The position numbers and the translations under genes are program-made. A model generated the notes under the pieces. The model saw nothing but the letters and a program-made list of their open reading frames with translations. It was not told where the DNA came from and made no database searches. A DNA stretch of 64,000 nucleotides from Ectocarpus siliculosus. Taxonomy: Eukaryota > Sar > Phaeophyceae > Ectocarpales > Ectocarpaceae. Below are positions 11,935-23,019 of this stretch, piece by piece. Positions within the stretch are counted from its first letter, which is position 1. Each line of letters starts with the position of its first letter. Location: positions 4,508,050 to 4,572,049 of the forward strand of contig FN649743.1 of assembly GCA_000310025.1 (NCBI GenBank), read 5' to 3'.

Positions 11935-13655
11935 TCTCCCACATGGGGGCTACAACAAGGTCACTACGAGAGAAAATGAAGCGCGCCGTTCACGCCAGTG
12001 CAGTTAAGTAGCCGTTAAGATGTGATCACCTTCTCGTGGAAATACATATTTTTTCAGAGGCACCCGAACGTGGATGATCACGCTCTTCACGCTTGCTTCG
12101 CTACACCGGGGTGCACAGCGTACTTTCATTTCCCTCCAGTCGTTCCGCACGCACGCGTGCATTTCCACCAACTTCCCTCCCGTGTCGAATCGGACAGACG
12201 TTCGTTCGTTCGTTCGTTCGTTCACAAAACCTTTGCAAGCGCGATCGACCCCGCCCTCTGAGCAAGAGATTCGGAACAACGTTCGCCAGTGATTGGTGTT
12301 GACTCATTACGGGGCCCAACATCGATGTCTTGAAAACCCTCTGCACGCACAACAGATCCGTGACCTCGACGGCATTTCGGGGGACCTGGCGCCCGCGCTC
12401 GCATCACCGCCAGTTGCGTTTCTGGACGCCTTGGCTGCAGCTGAAGACGCTGCCGCGTCAACACGATGCCCGCTGGTGGGTGAACTTTGGCTCGAAAGGG
12501 AAGGGTGTATTTTCAAAGATTGACTGTAGAATACCGAGAGCGGCCAGAATGGGAAATAATGGAAGAGAGACAGACCGACATAGAGGCAAAGAGGGTAAAG
12601 AGAAAAAGAGAGATAAACAGATAGCGATGTCTGGTTGTGTTACAATTTTCCGGGTGCCGCACAAATCCCTCCATGGACGGATGTGTCAAACACCTACCAA
12701 CCAAGTTCTTGTGCTATCTACCAACATCGATGTTTTCAACAACCCCTGCACGCACAACAGGTCCAAGATGTACGTAATCTGGTGGACCAGGTGCCCGTTA
12801 CTGCCGCTGGTGCTGCTACCAACGGCGACCCTGGTGAAGGGCTTGACGAGGGCAGAATGGCAACGTCCGAAAACCACCACAGCGCGAAATACGACGCCCC
12901 TTGCAGTATGGACGTCGCGGGGTGAGATGCTGCATATGAGTTCAAGTGTCGATGATTTGCTCGCTAGACGGTGCTGCCCGTGCACAAGAAAACAAACAAC
13001 GCCCTGCAACCGGTCGCCCGGGTGGTCTAGTGGTGACCTCGAAACCGTTCGAGGTGACAAAATCGTGAGTTCGAATCACCATGGGGTGAAAATTTCAACT
13101 GTGCCGGTGAAAGAAAGAAATTAAGCTGAAAAACTCTCGTGAGTACCAAACTTCGACGTTAGCACCGTTGACGAGGGACAGGGACGGCTGGACCCTCCTC
13201 GCTATAGAAAACAAAAATTCAGCACGCACCGCAGGAGGAAGGTGGGGCGTTTGCAAAAAAACAAAAAGCCCCGGTGTTTACCCCCTCCCGTGTGACCCTG
13301 GATGGTTGTACATTAGCTGTAGGAAAAAAAACACTGAACTAAAGTGTACTGTAGTATTCTACATACACTGAAAGTGCAGTACACATCTCACCACGAACAA
13401 TGTGGGGACTGTCGCCATAAAATTAAGACGAAAACACACACACATATACGCAGAACTGCAACGAGTGTTTTGTCTCGCATTTGTCACACGTTGTTTCCGC
13501 TCCCGGTGACTAGGAAGAAGACTCATACCGCCTCCATGCAGCCCCTGCCCCCCTTTGGGCTGCGCGTGAACTGCAAAGAGGGTACCGCGGGCCGATCCAC
13601 CGGTATTGTGGCCGCCATTATTCTGTGCTGCGCCTCCGACCGACTCTAGATACCG
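11935..13655. repeat. Interrupted second copy of the 9.5-10.5 kb repeat
   Basis: Three blocks match the copy at 9.5-10.5 kb: 11935-12395, 12715-13000 and 13450-13655. The parts around 12330-12395 and 12720-12790 both match 9965-10060, so this copy is mosaic. The inserted 12395-12640 part matches 8590-8780. A GTTC tandem run lies at about 12200-12222 inside the first block. The 13000-13450 interval contains a tRNA-like SINE. Confidence 0.55.
13018..13092 (+). mobile_element. tRNA-derived SINE head
   Basis: An A-box-like word (TGGTCTAGTGGT), an 8-bp hairpin (ACCTCGAA/TTCGAGGT) in the anticodon-arm position, and a B-box-like word (GAGTTCGAATC) about 45 bases downstream reproduce the layout of a tRNA gene. 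The acceptor stem does not close, and the anticodon loop is 4 bases rather than 7, so it is not a functional tRNA. It reads as the polymerase III promoter head of a SINE. Confidence 0.5.
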
Positions 13656-14689
13656 AACCAGTAGGCGAAAATGCTGTATCAGTCATCACCCAACCTCCCG
13701 AACATCGACAACCTTGACAGTTAGTGACAACAGAGGTGATCGGATTCTCAGTACAAAGTATCGATGGCCGTAGGCGCGTGGTTCTACTTTCCGTGCCCTC
13801 TCTGCAGGTTGCCCCCAGCCTCTACCCCCGCTGGTATGCGTTGAAAACGATAGAAAGGGACCGACCGCATATGCCTCGAAGCTCAAACATATGGCCATAC
13901 TAAACCACCAAGGAAAGGGACATGAAAAAACATGTGTTTCCGTTTGGCTGTAAAAGGTGTGGAGAGTCTGACTGATGGTAGTTTCTCAACTGGCGATTGA
14001 ACCGCATGCGATGGCAATGGTCCGGCAGTTAAGGGAAGAATCCAGCGAGTCCCCCCGCCCTGCCCTTCCCGGGTAAGTGGGCCTTTGACCCCCAACAACA
14101 CGGACTAGTTTAGTCGAAACGGAGGTGAGCTTCAGTCGGTGTGGGTAATAATGCACTCAGCCAGCCGTCGGTTGGAGTTGAGCATCGGAGCCCTGGTGCC
14201 CTGTTGTTTTGTCCGGTCTGGTTAACATGGCGCTCAGGCATAAATTACTTTTGAACGCGTCGGTGCTCGCGAAGAAGATGTCCGCCTCAGGAAACATTGA
14301 TTCTTACCCAAATTGCCCCCAATTGTTGCACTTTTGGACCAGGCTCGGTGGATCGACTACCTTGCGTTCCGAGGATGATGGCCAGGACGTCAGCGACTTG
14401 CTCGTCGTGAAGTCTCCTGGCAGCGATCAACGTGACGTGCTGGCGGCCGCTTCCGCACAGACCGCCACGATCGTCGATGGCAACGGCGACAGGTGACACG
14501 GAACCTGAACTCTGGGAGTGGTCCTGATGTTTGATACATAGTCTCGGAAATATCTGTGGCGGCAAGTTGTATTTCAGCCTGCAGCAAACAAACGTGTCTG
14601 GGACTTTGCTCCTGGTTGATGCTGTGTGAATGAAACCTGAATCGGATTCTGGTCCAACCTGAGCCGAGATCCTATCGATAGTAAACCAA
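13656..14689. other. No gene recognised
   Basis: Neither strand shows a supported exon. Open frames here are short and low in recognisable composition. The region separates the repeat block from the hydrophobic ORF that follows. Confidence 0.35.
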
Positions 14690-16395
14690 TCATCCTCCCA
14701 CTCCCCCTCTCTCGGTGGAAGCAGCCCGAACCTACCGGTCGTACTACCACCACACACGGCCGCTGAGAAGGGTCCTGAACAAGACGACGGACCAGAAGGC
14801 ACAGAAGTGGAGTCACAGCGCCTCCCCAACCAGGACCAAGCATCTACCGAGGGAGATCATCCCGAAGAAAAGGCCATGACGAACGGACTCTCTCGCCCTT
14901 CCTCCTCAAGCCGGATCGGAGCGCGCCATGTTGCAGCCCATGACGAGCCTCAGATTCGTGGCGATTCAGCGCCTGGAGCACCCGCTTCGACTGCCTCGGA
15001 CATGTTGTCCAGGGTGGAATACAAGCACCTTGGCATTGCTGTGGTCGGGTTGTTGCTGTTGGTTCTTACCGTCAAGAGCAGGGTCGGGATGAAGGTGGTT
15101 GCTGTGGCCATGCTGGCGATGTCGCTGGCCGTGGTCGGGTGCCGCACGGGCGCGCGGCGGAGCCAAGGCGCCGGCACCCCTCCCGCGTGGGGCGAGTGGT
15201 GCTTGTGGTGAAGATCGCCATGGTGGATGGCCCGAGGGCGTTGGTGTGGTGGGTGTCAGATCGTGATTGGGTGAGGTCAACTTCCTCTTGGACGGGGGGC
15301 ATCTGCACGTACGTCGCATTGGCGGCGTTCGGAATGTTGCGGTCAGACGTCACAAGCAGGATCAAGAACTGGGTGGCTTCGGTGCTTACAGGGGGGTTCT
15401 CGGTTGTTCGGAACCAAGTGTCACGAGCACGGGCGGTGGACTTACCGACCTTGCTCTCTATCGTCGAGGAGACGTGGATGTCTCTTTCGGTGGTGACCCT
15501 GGCGGCCACGTCGAAGATCACGCCGATAGATGAGTCCAGCCCATACATGAAAGTGATGTCAAAGTCTGATATGGCTAAGTGGAATGCTTGGTGGTACGAC
15601 TACCGCTGGGTGGTTTTGGGCATGTTGATGCCGCTCTTTCTCGGCATCATGAGGATGGTCACGAACGACATCATTTCTATGACGATGCTGACGATGTGCC
15701 GAGTTCGGGGTCGATCGCCGCAAGGACGCGCGGCGAGGCCATATCACTGGCACACCCTCCGCCCGGCGGTGGTGGCAGTTGTGGCGAAGATCGTTGTAGT
15801 CGATGGCCTGGGGGGGCTGGTGTGGTGGGTGTCAGAGCAAGTTGCGGCGAACTTTGTGTCTGGCTGGAGGAAGGTCTTCTGGTGGTCGGTCGTGCTGGGT
15901 TCCGGGGCCTACATGCGCTCGTATACTCTTGACGTCATAAGCAGCATCGCGAACGGAACGGTTGCCGTGGGTACGTGGGTATACTCGACCGTTCTCCACC
16001 AGAGGTCGCCTGGGCGCGGGGCGGAGTCACCGCGTTGGCACCAATTCCGCGCGGCGACGGCCATGTTCACTGCAGGGTTGGTTGCGATGGTCATGGACCG
16101 TATCGCTGAGACAGATGGATGGAGCGCATCAGTGGTGTGGGCGTCACGCGGGGCCACCGTGTTTCGGAGTCGTCTGCCACTCACCTTTCAACTGGTATCA
16201 GTCTCGTGGAAGACCTTGGGGGTTGCTGCGACTGCAGCGGCATTGATGGCCTGGGTGATGGTGGTGTACGTGGCGGCAGCTGGGCTTTTCTTTGTATGCA
16301 CCAACCGCATGACATTTCCGATTCGAATTCTTGTCCGGATCTTCGAGCTCTACGACAAGTGGGGAGAACCCAACACCCTTCAGGTGCGCAAGTGA
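14690..16395 (+). CDS. Multi-pass hydrophobic repeat ORF (TMrep1), frame break near 15.15 kb
   Basis: One frame runs from about 14690 to 15211: a Ser/Pro/Glu-rich part (DDGPEGTEVESQRLPNQDQ), then a membrane segment (LGIAVVGLLLLVLTV). The coding signal then passes to another frame, open at 15139-16395 (418 codons), with further hydrophobic segments such as WVVLGMLMPLFLGIM, AVVAVVAKIVVV and ATAAALMAWVMVVYVAAAG. The DNA at about 15185-15300 is repeated at about 15765-15880 (period about 575 bp; both read VDG then LVWWVS), and a weaker third unit starts near 16070. The frame change coincides with a shortened repeat unit next to the word GGCGCGCGGCGG, so it may be an unrecognised intron, an indel or an assembly error. 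No known family is recognised; it is probably a membrane protein. Confidence 0.45.
15185..15880 (+). repeat. Direct duplication of about 575-bp period inside TMrep1
   Basis: The block at 15190-15260 (encoding VVLVVKIAMVDG then LVWWVS) aligns with 15768-15838 (VVAVVAKIVVVDG then LVWWVS). The segments before them, at about 15020 and 15595, also match in hydrophobic pattern. The copies have diverged, so the duplication is not recent. Confidence 0.55.
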
Positions 16396-17099
16396 CGACG
16401 TATCGTTGGACCACGTCCGATCACCAACAGGCCCTATAAGCAAAATCACCGGTGTTTGTTGCGCCTCCACGTTTGGGACGAGAAACATTAACAGACCGGC
16501 TGCAATTCGCTGTAGAGACGTGTACGTTCCAGACAAGGATGAGTCGCACGACAGAATTCTATCACTCACTCCCACAACCAACAGTCGGTGGTGGTATTCT
16601 GTGTCTGTGTCAACCTTTCTAGAGTATAGTGGGATCGCTGTCGTGAAACGTGAAGCGTCGATCGAGGCCCAATGCCTTCGTTCGCCCCCCCCATCGAGCA
16701 TGGGCAATCACCTGGACCCGTGTGGTATACTATCTATCGCTGATGTACCTTACCAAACATTTGGGCTATTGTTAAAACATGAGCAAATTAGTTGTCTTGC
16801 GCTCCAAGGATCTTGCGCGAACCCACGTGTGGTTCGTAAAGACTCGAGTTCTGGGAAGCGCTGACTCCGAGCACAAAAAGGGACGTGTGTTCTACGATCG
16901 TGATCCCCAGTCACTCTCGTTCCAACCATCGTCGGGGCTACACTAAACACCCAATTTTCCCACGCCCCTCGTGCCACCTGTTTGTTTGGCAGCTCCGCGA
17001 CGACTTGGTCGGCAGGATATACCTCATGCTCGTCCTCCCCCGACGTCTACGTTCCTTTGGGTTAGCCTCCTCGTTTGGGTGGTCGTCATTGCGGTCGAT

Positions 17100-17210
17100 A
17101 ATGTTGTCGTTGTTCTCGTCGTCGTTGTTGGTGTTGGTGTTGGTGTTGGTGTCGTTGTCAATGTCGATGTTGGTATCGATGTCGATGTCATCGTTGCTCG
17201 TTGATGTTCA
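17100..17210 (+). repeat. Imperfect GTTG/GATGTC tandem repeat
   Basis: Short units of GTTGGTGTT and TCGATGTCGATG type are strung together over about 110 bases. They create a spurious Val-rich open frame on plus and a Thr-rich one on minus. No gene is called. Confidence 0.6.
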
Positions 17211-17586
17211 TGCCGTCGGTCTGGTGGATGTCTATTGCGTTGTCGTCGTCGCTTTGGTTGCTGCTGACTGGTGCCACGGTTGTGCATGGCCCCCAATACT
17301 TCGCCTTGTCCACGTACATGCCTCACCCGCTTGAATAGCCAAAATCCAAACGCCTCAATGGTACTTCCACCAAAACCATGCAAGAACAAAGAGATGAGCT
17401 AGATCGCGCCGGGAGCTGTTCGAACTCGGGCGTATTCTAGTCAAACCAACATGCCGGCTACTCTCGACAAAGTTGTTGGTCGTCTTTAGATTATTCACAA
17501 AGACGCACGTCAAATACTACAACTATGATCCGACGCCCTCCTGTTGCGCTACGTTTCTCCCGCCTCCGTCAACTGCCTCTATGAAG

Positions 17587-19716
17587 CTTGGACCATCTTT
17601 GCGGGAACATGAAGTTTGCTCTTCGTGTGGGGCTGCACCGCAACGTGCTGTGCCATGCGCACGGTACCGACGCGAGCCTGAAGGCCGCGCTCTTCTCGGT
17701 ACTCTCTCGACCTGGCGACGACTACACGCAGGTGCGTTGACCAATCGGCGAATTGCGTTTCCTCACGGGCCGAACACGGTAGCACATTCAAGGAGAACAA
17801 CGTTGTACCCAAGCGCAACTTTCACGGCAGTTTCCCAGAGGAGATACCCCCGCCACTCTCGCTGTCCTGGCTGGCTACGTCCTTTCGCTCAAGTGCCCCC
17901 CAACAACCGCGTGCACCCATCCGGAGCCCTGTCCTTTCTTGTGTGCCAGGTTTTGGTCGTCGCGCGGAGTTTTCAAGACGAGTGTGATCTCTCTGTGATT
18001 TTCCACAAGTTCGCCGCGCTTACCGACACACCCATGACGGTGAGTGTCTCAAATTGTCGGCACTACCACAAAGGATGGATTCGTAGTTCGCAACTAACCT
18101 ATTATGAATGCAGAAAGTACGTCACGGGAACGGCTCGGCGCTTCCTCATGATTCCAAGCGCTTTGACATGGTCACGTTGGTTGTTTATTTTGTCTGTGGG
18201 CGTGGGTAGCACTTCGTCGCCGGAAGATGCGCTGCTGTTCTTACCCCCCCGACAATAATCACGTGCGGTGGACATGGTGACAGGTTTCCATGGCGCTCCA
18301 TTCCGACTGGCAAAAAGAGGTGCGAGCGCAGGTGGTCATCGGCACTGCCTCGACCCTGTCCATCCTTCTGGACAGAGGCGTCCTCGACACGTCCAACGTG
18401 ACAGCTTTCGCGGTTGACCTCGGCAATGACGACTCGTCGGTAAGAGTTCTACAGCAGCATCAGGGCCGAGACCAATAACCATGCGTTGTTTGGCATTTTC
18501 TGTATTTTTTGGCATGCTTTCGGGGCCGCGGGGGCATGGGGAAGAGCTGCAATACTCAGGAAGGCGTAGGCTGTTCGGTATTCTCGGGTTGCACCGACGT
18601 GCTTTCTGTGAACGTACCTGGCTGACAGAGAATTTTCTTTGCTGGAAAGAACCCACCAGGCGGAACCAAGAGGAATGCTTGCGTTCTGCGAAACTACGAA
18701 ATCATCCCGGTGGGAGCCGGCAAGTTGTTGCTAGCAGAGAGACATTTCGGGCACCAACAGAGTATATGCAGGATACACCACGCACCCCACACCCCCGGCT
18801 GCAACTAGGCCAGAACCGCTTTCGCCCCGAAGGCTAGGAATCGAGCAGTGTCACAGCACAGGAACAGCAGCTACGGCACCAATCTTGATGACTGTCAGTA
18901 CAAAAGCCGCGGGTTGTTGTTGTTGTTTTGTTGTTGTTTTTCTCACATTAGCTCTATAGTCCACAACAATGGGGAGCCCGTGGTCGCAAAACCCGGCACA
19001 TACGACGCCGTGGGGAAACAAAACATTAATAGAGTACAAACCACTCTGAAAAAGAAACCAAAATGATAGAAAGAAAAGAACAGCTACCGCACCGACCAGT
19101 CAAGAAAAGGAGCCCTAGGAATGTGTGTTTGCACCGATGGGTAGGCGGTAAAGGGGAACTTACAAACGCTGTTCCGGGGCTTACATGATGTAGGGGGCAC
19201 AAGTCTCGCATTTCCACTAGGTACGGGACTTACCGCGTGGTCAACGCAACGTTTTCCCTACCTTGTACCACGCTTTGGGGGGAGAAAGGGTTGATCAGTT
19301 GTTGAGGGGACATCCTCGGCCCTTTAGATGGACCCTTTCTCTCTCGATACGTGTGTGGCACCTGTCACTGTTTATGATTCGCGTGGCACGGAAATACGTT
19401 AGCCTTCGAGAGAGCATTCTACATCACGAGCAATTCCCAGCCCCGCCGATCATAACGTAAGCAGCAAGCACAGTTGAACAGCTTGACGGTGCCCCACCGA
19501 CCAGCTGACGAAGTTGTCGGGAGACGAGTTAACGCAACATCGGCAGTTGAAAAAATCGCGCAACGCATGCGTGCATGCTGCCGTGCCCTACCCGACACCT
19601 CTATCCTAGTTCTGCCAGAAGAAGCACATGGCGATCATCGAAGGACCCTGCCTGTCCATCAAGCGCATGCTGCCTGGAACGTGTCAGTCAATGGTATTTG
19701 CTGGCGGCTATTACAG
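17587..19716 (+). CDS. DBP5/DDX19-like DEAD-box homologue without catalytic motifs
   Basis: Exons 17587-17731, 17950-18039, 18114-18170, 18284-18439 and 19619-19716 join in phase 0, the last ending in phase 2. The encoded chain follows the first RecA domain of the mRNA-export helicase DBP5/DDX19 in order: HRNVLCHAHGTDASLKAALF (motif I region), VLVVARSFQDECDL (Ia), VRHGNGSALP, VRAQVVIGTASTL (Ib), LDTSNVTAFAVDLGNDD (II), SIKRMLPGTCQSMVFAGGYY (III). DDX19 has SGTGKT, PTREL, GTPGT, DEAD and SAT at these places. Here Walker A is lost, PTREL reads ARSFQ, GTPGT reads GTAST, DEAD reads DLGN and SAT reads AGG. ATP hydrolysis is therefore unlikely, yet frames and splice sites persist. The donor of the third exon (GTCACG) is weak. 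The start and the second RecA domain were not found. It is either a pseudoenzyme or a gene decaying mainly by substitution. Confidence 0.6.
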
Positions 19717-20504
19717 GTTTGAAGAAGATGGAACGCTACCGTGACAGCTTGTCACCGCGCGCGACGTTGAGAGTGTACGCATCGCTTGCGAGTCGGGTTG
19801 CCCTTCGATGTTCAAGTTCCCATGACGAAGTACTCTTGACAGTGTGACCACGATAGCCGCCTTTGGGGTGGAGGTTGGAGGTCACACCAAATGTAATCAC
19901 ACGAACTTGTCGATATTCGTATTTCTGGCAATTTTTCTCGCGTTTCCAGCCTCCTTCGAGTGGAAGACACTGCATCCCCCCGTTTGTGCCATCCCATCGA
20001 TCTTGATTATGGGCAATGATGGACAGCCCACAAGCCTTGGTCTAGCCGGCTTAGCATACGGCAGCGATTGGCCCCCTTCTTACCCGCTCTTCCGTTCCCG
20101 TGCCGGTTCACCGTCATGCCTCTGACACCGTCTACACTCGTCCTTGGCATCCCGGCAGGGGGGTCAACCACTTTGCGACCGGACTCGCGCCCTCACCTAG
20201 CGTGTTTCGGAGCCTCAACCTCAACGCCAGGCCGGTAGGTCCCGTCACCCTGAAGCCGATGCAACGGATAGGGTTCGTACTCATGCAGTTTGTCGGCTCA
20301 ATGCTCCATTCTCCTGCAACAACCACGCCTTCCAATGTGTGGGTCTAGCTGCAAACAACGTAAACAACGGCGAACGCCTAACCAGAATTGGTACGCAGCC
20401 TCGACATGTACCTCATCGTTTGAACGTGCGGTACGCATCAATGTTTCGAGTACGCGTTACGCCTAGCGTAGGCGTTCCAAACCACCCTGGGTTACACTGT
20501 TGCA
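19717..20504. other. Unresolved interval after the DBP5-like exons
   Basis: If the helicase homologue continues, its next exons should be here. One open segment at about 19952-20125 (FEWKTLHPPVCAIP) weakly resembles the helicase stretch after motif III, but its splice phase does not fit the preceding exon. Another segment near 20250 (RIGFVLMQFVGSML) might be the start of a second RecA domain, but the evidence is too weak to call it. Confidence 0.3.
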
Positions 20505-22438
20505 TTGCCTTGGCACCACATCGTCAGGAATCATGAGTCGGGAAAGGTATCACAGCTTTGTGAGCAAGAAAGGTATATTGCTGTTGGAGTATTACCCCCT
20601 CCAAACAAACCTCTGCAAATTTCGTGTGTGCTCTTCGCTGACCAGCTCCAAGAGGAACGCTGCTCGTCAGCGAGGGCCCTCTTCTCAGTGTGGGCCTTCA
20701 CGGCTCTCTGCTACGCAGGATACTGGGTGCTGCCCCTGACCTTCCCTTCCTTCACCTCCTCCGCCACCGCCTTCCTCTGGGAACTCTTCGCTGCACTCGG
20801 TCGCGTCGCAGTGTCGACGGCGGGGCTCGTCGCCACCCTTTTGTGTGGGCTGTCTGCCTTGCTCGTCCACGCGACGACCGTCATCCTGGCGCTTCCCTAC
20901 TTCACTGCCGGTCTCCTGGCGGCGATGGTGGGGCTCGTGGGCAACCTTCTGCGTGGGCTGTTTACCTCGCTCGTTCATCCGTCGACCATCATCCGGATGT
21001 TCTCCTCCTTCGTTGGCGGCCTCCCGGCGGCAACGGCGGGGGTCGTCGCCACCCTTTGGTGTGTGCTGTCTGCCGTGGTCGTTCACGTGATGACGATCAT
21101 CCGGGTGCTTTCCCCTTACGCCGGCGGTCTCGCGGCGGCGACGACGGAGGTGGTGATGATCCTGTCCCAAGCGCTGTTCGCCGTGGTTGTTCCAGCCACT
21201 GCCACAGTGATCCGTGGGCTGTCCGTCTGTGCCTGCGGCCTCGTGGGGTTGCTGAGGATCATCGTCAGCCTGTGGTCGGAGCTGGCCATCACCACCATGG
21301 CCGGCAGACTGCTGTGGATCCTGGGGCGGCAAGAGCAGATACTTTCGACACCGGCCACAGCGACCTTGGCTGTGGCTTCTCCCCGGGCGGCAAGCGACGC
21401 CACCAACAACACCAACGCCTGTGTGCCGAAGGAAAAGGTGGACGGGAGTGCGGCAAGCGACGCCACCGACGCCTGTGTGCCGAAGGGAATGGTGGACGGG
21501 AGTGCGGCAAGCGACATCACCAACGCCTGTGTGCCGAAGGGAAAGGTGGACGGGCGTGCGGCAAGCGACATCACCAACGCCTGTGTGCCGATGGGAGAGG
21601 TGGACGGGAGTGCGGCAAGCGACATCACCGACGCCTGTGTGCCGATGGGAAAGGTGGACGGGAGTGCGGCAAGCGACACCAACGCCTGTGTGCCGATGGG
21701 AAAGGTGGACGGGAGTGCGGCAAGCGCCATCACCAACGCCTGTGTGCCGATGGGAGAGGTGGACGGGAGTGCGGCAAGCGACATCACCAACGCCTGTGTG
21801 CCGAAGGGAAAGGTGGACGGGAGTGCGGCAAGCGACGCCACCAACGCCTGTGTGCCGAAGGGAAAGGTGGACGGGAGTGCGCAAGCGACGCCACCAACGC
21901 CTGTGTGCCGAAGGGGGAGGTGGACGGGAGTGCGGCAGGCGACGCCACCACCGCCTGTGTGACGAAGGGAAAGGTGGACGGGAGTGCGGCAAGCGATATC
22001 ACCAACGCCTGTGTGCCGATGGGAAAGGTGGACGGGAGTGCGGCAAGCGATATCACCGACGCCTGTGTGCCGAAGGGAATGGTGGACGGGAGTGCGGCAA
22101 GCGCCATCACCAACGCCTGTGTGCCGATGGGAATGGTGGATGGGAGTGCGGCAAGCGATATCACCGACGCCTGTATGCCGAAGGGAATGGTGGACGGGAG
22201 TAGTGCGGCAAGCGACACCAACGCCTGTGTGCCGAAGGGAGAGGTGGACGGGAGTGCGGCAAGCGACACCACCGCCTGTATGCCGAAGGGAATGGTGGAC
22301 GGCAGTGGAGCACCGGCCAGTGGCTCAGCTCTGCCAGGCCCTGGAAGCGCCTTCCTCGCCGATAATTCGCCCCCTCCTCTCTGCAATGTGCGCCCCCATT
22401 GGCCCCACAACCGAGCGTCAAGCCGCAGGGGAGGGTGA
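20505..22438 (+). CDS. Hydrophobic 36-residue and 18-residue repeat protein (TMrep2)
   Basis: From an ATG at 20505 one frame is open to 21962 (485 codons). After a short N-terminal part with a hydrophobic run, four tandem 36-residue hydrophobic repeats lie at about 20827-21260; they begin LVATLLCGLSALLVHATTVI, LVGNLLRGLFTSLVHPSTII, VVATLWCVLSAVVVHVMTII and VVMILSQALFAVVVPATATV. Each could form a membrane hairpin. Then come seventeen 18-residue repeats (consensus SDITNACVPKGKVDGSAA) to about 22310. A missing base near 21883, between the ninth and tenth repeat, moves the same repeat into the frame that stops at 22438. This may be a real frameshift or a sequencing error in a repetitive tract. 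A Ser/Thr/Pro-rich open frame at 22399-22602 could be part of a C-terminal exon. No known family; the single Cys per 18-residue unit is notable. Confidence 0.5.
20827..21260 (+). repeat. Four 108-bp coding repeats
   Basis: Four units of exactly 36 codons without gaps encode hydrophobic segments with a conserved centre (LVH.TTI or VVH.MTI) and a Gly-Gly-Leu turn. The last unit is the most diverged. The unbroken 108-bp period points to tandem duplication inside a coding sequence under a length constraint. Confidence 0.65.
21405..22312 (+). repeat. 54-bp coding minisatellite, 17 units
   Basis: Seventeen units of about 54 bp each carry the words GCCTGTGTGCCGA and GGTGGACGGGAGTGC. Units vary by whole codons: three lack one codon, one has an extra codon, and third-position and single-residue changes occur (K/M before G, G then K/M/E). 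One unit border near 21883 lacks a single base. The unit has no stop codon in any of the three plus frames or in at least two minus frames. Confidence 0.8.
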
Positions 22439-22602
22439 AAACCAGCAGCACCCAGACTGCCCCGAATGTGTGCGTCTGCCTGGATGTGGTAGCACAGCCG
22501 ATCTCCAAGCCGCAGCGGAGCCTCGCCGCCAGCAGCGCGCAGACACCAACCGCTCCCTGGGTATCGGCTCGCGTGCCCAGGTCTGAAAACGTGTACGTCT
22601 GA

Positions 22603-23019
22603 CTGGTTGTTCTCAATGATCCATATCTTTCATGCCCAAGAAAATATCTGACGGAAGGCGTTTGACAGGATGCATGGTGTAGTTTCCTGAGATTGCGACA
22701 GGACGCAAAACTGGGCGTGCACGAGGTCTGTGGCGAATTATGTCCCGTGATGAAATCATTCCGTTGACACGAAAAATATTTGGGGCTCTCTTGATTACAA
22801 TCTGGTATTGCTCGGGCTCTTCCGGTACCCTGTTTGTGCCATGGGTTCAGCGAAAGAAGGAATACGCGGGATGCGCCATTTGGGAGTTTGCGTGGCGTAC
22901 AATGAACGACCAGGTCTTCCTTAGAGGATCGTACTGACTCCCCTTCGCTTCCTCTTAACCTCTCCCCCCCGGGTTCGAACTTGGTTGATTCATCGCTGGA
23001 ACTCGTCTCTCTACGTCAG
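22603..23019. other. Gap between TMrep2 and the protease-like gene
   Basis: No supported exon. A 5' exon of the protease-like gene ending in phase 2 is expected here or upstream, because the first recognised exon starts in mid-codon. A short open frame at 22740-22937 (GALLITIWYCSGSSGTLFVP) is hydrophobic but has no clear splice pair. Confidence 0.3.

Noticed and set aside
9706-13060. Minus-strand frames with similar protein sequence in both copies of the 9.5 kb repeat (for example RCHLAFVESFTRVAIGSS)
   Set aside because: The likeness follows from DNA similarity of the repeat. The frames contain no known domain and the plus strand is equally conserved.
20685-22410. Long minus-strand open frames opposite the 54-bp array
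   Set aside because: The unit has no stops in several frames, so length is uninformative. The plus frame has a hydrophobic 36-residue array and codon-wise unit variation, which the minus frames do not explain.
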